A DNA stretch of 64,000 nucleotides. Source: Stictocephala bisonia (Eukaryota > Arthropoda > Insecta > Hemiptera > Membracidae). The notes under the pieces were generated by a model. The model was not told where the DNA came from. It saw only the letters and a program-made list of their open reading frames with translations, and ran no database searches. Shown one piece after another: positions 61,265 through 64,000 of this stretch; positions within the stretch are counted from its first letter, which is position 1; each line of letters opens with the position of its first letter. The stretch lies in contig JAQJVL010000578.1 in assembly GCA_035578905.1 (NCBI GenBank), forward strand, positions 372,001-436,000. The letters run 5' to 3'. The position numbers and the translations under genes are program-made.

Positions 61265-62173
61265 ATCAGTGTGTTCCAGGGACCATTGTTTTCATTCGTA
61301 GCGTGAGGAGTAAGGCTATATTGATTTGTGTTCGGGTTAGTTTGCAGTTGTGATTATTTTCAATTTTTTTAAAAGTCTTACATGTTCAGTGTCTTATAGT
61401 CACGGCATGGTTTTTATTTTTTTCTTGATTATTTGAAAAACAATATTTTTATAAATATGATATTTAGAGTGCAGAAACAATACATGTGAACGTGATGTGT
61501 GTTGATTACATTATAACAATTTTTCTTTTAATGAAGACTTCTCCACATGTTGACGTGACAGAAAGGGTAAGGGTATATGACGTCAATTCCTGGTTGTCTA
61601 ATCATTTCAAGTCACCTGAAATTTCATCATGGAGTATCACCAAGTATAGGTAAATTAAAATCATAAATTATATTTTGTATCACCTAGGGTGAAATTAAGA
61701 ATTTCGGTGCAGCAGTCAAAGTTTTAATGCACATTATATAATTATCATATTCTGACAAAGAGTTTTCACATTTCCAAACGTTGACCAAGTATAAATATTG
61801 ATAACAATATGGTTAATACAGATCGACGTAAATATCTACTGAAATCACAGTTGAATTTACCCTCCCTATCAAATATTTACAGCTAGCAGTATCAAGATAC
61901 TGTTGGTTATACAAACAACTAATACTGTATCAATACTAAACATTTATCAATTCCGAACAAGGAGAGTGGGGCAAAAACAACATTTATGTCAACATCCTAA
62001 TAGCTTAAAAACTATTAAAAATATAAATTAAATTTAAAAGACAATCTGCTTGAATAAAAATAATCGTGTTGGTGTAATTGTTTTAAAGTTGGGTTTTATA
62101 TAAAAATTAAGATGTTCATGGAGGACACCTAAATAGAGTGGCGTGAAAATAAAATAGGACGAAAAGAAAATAA

Positions 62174-62214
<41 letters not shown>

Positions 62215-62500
62215 TTATAATATGGCCTAACATATAAGATAGTACGTTTAAAATTAATGAATTTAAAAAGGTAATTGAATAAACATAAATATCGTAGTTA
62301 ATGTTTGAAAAACCTTTATTTTTTTTAATTTATGAGAAGGTTTGTCGTTTGCTCTGCTTTACTTCTGGGTTAGATTGAGTTGATCAATGAATAGTTGTGT
62401 AAATTAGGAAACCTAAAAAAATAAAATCATGCAAATTCTAAAATATATGATTTCTCGAATAAAAATTAGTATTCAAACCTAACGCTAGAGCTTCAATAAA
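61265..62500. other. AT-rich intergenic stretch, no gene seen
   Basis: No exon is recognised. Contains a (TA)n microsatellite at 62178-62211. Confidence 0.45.
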
Positions 62501-62504
62501 TAAA

Positions 62505-62906
62505 AATATACACACAGCGTCAATGTCTTCTATGACACGGAGGGTAGGCCTTATATCTGTAAATATACACACAGCGTCAATGTCTTCTATGACACGGAGG
62601 GTAGGCCTTATATCTGTAAATATACACACAGCGTCAATGTCTTCTATGACACGGAGGGTAGGCCTTATATCTGTAAATATACACACAGCGTCAATGTCTT
62701 CTATGACACGGAGGGTAGGCCTTATATCTGTAAATATACACACAGCGTCAATGTCTTCTATGACACGGAGGGTAGGCCTTATATCTGTAAATATACACAC
62801 AGCGTCAATGTCTTCTATGACACGGAGGGTAGGCCTTATATCTGTAAATATACACACAGCGTCAATGTCTTCTATGACACGGAGGGTAGGCCTTATATCT
62901 GTAAAT
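62505..62906. repeat. 57-bp perfect tandem repeat x7
   Basis: Seven units with no visible differences, including GCGTCAATGTCTTCTATGAC, ACGGAGGGTAGGCCTTATAT and CTGTAAATATACACACA. The period of 57 (19 codons) keeps the repeat region of both strands open (62523-63008 plus, 62438-62857 minus). Perfect identity points to very recent amplification. Confidence 0.96.
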
Positions 62907-63162
62907 TTAACTAAAGGAGCTAGTTTAATTGAAGGAGCTAGAAATAGAATTTTAATTTCAAATCAAACCCAAACCATATTTTTACTTAGTTTTAAAGCTT
63001 ATAGATGAAATTTTCATCCCATAATAACAATATACAAACTTTTCTAACTATACAATCCAGGAAACCGTACTACCTATATTTAAAATGAATAAATTTTATT
63101 TTTAATACTAAAATAACATTACGTTTTGTTAGTTCTTGGTGTGTCAAGGCTTTAAACAGCAG

Positions 63163-63264
63163 AATCGTCTAGAACCGTCAGTTCATTCTACAAACAATCG
63201 TCTAGAACCGTCAGTTCATTCTACAAACAATCGTCTAGAACCGTCAGTTCATTCTACAAACAAT
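63163..63264. repeat. 33-bp tandem repeat x3
   Basis: AATCGTCTAGAACCGTCAGT followed by TCATTCTACAAAC is repeated three times with a 33-bp period (63162, 63195, 63228). Confidence 0.94.
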
Positions 63265-63373
63265 CATTTTACTTTCCTGTTTATTATTTAATTAGTTATA
63301 TACCTGGTGGGAAAAATATGGAAAAGGTATCACAACTTTTGTATTAATTGACTTGTATAGGTGAAATCTTGTA

Positions 63374-63973
63374 CATCATCATGGTTACAAAGAAGCTACT
63401 TTTTCATGCCATTGGCGACATTTCATCTTTTCAGGGGGTCAGCCCGTAAGGAGTTGAACGAAAATCTTTAATATAAGCCTAGGTCGAGTTTGGTATCATA
63501 TAAAAGATCTATTCAAGAGAAATTAACTGCCGCAAATCGAACTTCGAAGGTTCATTCTTTACAGAGTAGCGAACAAACAAATTAAGTAATTTTGTCTTCT
63601 TAAATAACTAATTTGTAGGCCTATGGTTTTTTCATAGATAATTTTATCATTTGGTTTTTTTGGAATAATGGTGTTCGATAAAGTGTAATTTTTGATAAGA
63701 ATAAATTACTTAAAACTGTAAAATTGCAAAGAAGTAATTTAATAAAATTAGTTACTTTGAAATTCAAATGGCCGCTACTCTGGAGAGGATAAACCTTTCG
63801 AAGTCCGGTTTGAGGCAATGAATTTCTGTGGAATATATCTTTCATTTGATGCCAAACTCGACCTAAGCTTACTCTGAAGATTTTCGTTCAACACCTTGTA
63901 AGCCGCCACCCTAAAAAGATTAATGTTACTAATAGCGTCAAAAAGTAGGTTCTTTGTAACCATGATGATTTAC
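63374..63973. repeat. 200-bp imperfect inverted repeat at the right edge
   Basis: The left arm (63374-63574) and right arm (63769-63973) are about 75-80% similar by eye. Shared words include TCATCATGGTTACAAAGAA, GTTGAACGAAAATCTT, AGGTCGAGTTTGG and CAGAGTAGCG, around a spacer of about 195 bp. Read outward-in, the right arm (minus strand) is open for 62 codons from MVTKNLLFDAISNINLF, while the left arm starts MVTKKLLFHAIGDISSF and then has stops. This suggests two head-to-head copies of a once-coding or transposon-terminal segment. Confidence 0.75.
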
Positions 63974-64000
63974 AACATTTCACTTTTAAAAAGTACATAC

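Noticed and set aside
62438..63008. 139- and 161-codon ORFs on opposite strands
   Set aside because: Produced by a 57-bp repeat lacking stops; simultaneous openness on both strands argues against coding.

Overview
This window looks like AT-rich, repeat-dense nuclear DNA from an arthropod, most likely an insect and plausibly a hemipteran. The evidence is one spliced gene with GT-AG introns, a TATA box and an AATAAA signal; two mariner/Tc1-superfamily transposons with intact transposases; tRNA-derived SINE heads; a piece of a non-LTR retrotransposon; and a gene-like block resembling the DUF7869 proteins abundant in Hemiptera. There are no bacterial operons, rRNA genes or intact tRNA genes. The species cannot be fixed from the sequence.

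Layout. 1-19.4 kb has no recognised gene. It holds two adjacent minisatellites (26-bp unit 1832-2998; 51-bp unit 3075-3745), copies of a dispersed repeat family (4.64-5.49, 13.33-13.76, 14.61-14.70 kb), tRNA-derived SINE-like sequences (8.5-8.9 and 12.87 kb) and a decayed non-LTR retrotransposon piece (14.7-15.0 kb). 19.49-24.06 kb is a 4.6-kb satellite with higher-order organisation: 99-bp trimers at the left end and 105-bp trimers at the right. 24.6-28.2 kb is quiet AT-rich sequence ending in a TA-flanked MITE-like element (28184-28566).

28.8-33.04 kb holds the one convincing host gene, on the minus strand. Five coding exons joined by four introns give a 280-residue secreted protein: signal peptide, Gly/Trp/Pro-rich middle, and an Ala-rich tail with repeated AAIQRSEAAA-type blocks. 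It has a TATA box upstream and a poly(A) signal downstream. It is probably an extracellular structural (cuticle- or silk-like) protein; its exact family is not recognised.

35.56-40.42 kb is a 79-bp satellite whose central 2.4 kb is eroded by small deletions in a way that looks like poor long-read consensus rather than biology. 41633-44100 and 55286-57827 are two complete transposons with unusually long inverted repeats (about 525 and 563 bp), TA flanks and single-ORF DDD transposases (357 and 362 residues). The second abuts a related non-autonomous element at the same TA. 45.38-47.03 kb is a broken DUF7869-like coding block bracketed by six copies of a roughly 24-bp motif in both orientations, the most novel-looking unit here. 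It is followed by a two-subfamily 50-bp satellite (47127-48405).

48.4-64 kb is again gene-poor: a fold-back repeat family (49.2, 49.7, 60.2 kb), a 17-bp array (53815-54612), a 42-bp array (60722-61232), seven identical 57-bp repeats (62505-62906), a 33-bp triplication, and a 200-bp inverted repeat at the right end. Tandem arrays make up roughly a fifth to a quarter of the window. Nearly all uninterrupted ORFs other than the transposases arise because array units are multiples of three or lack stops.
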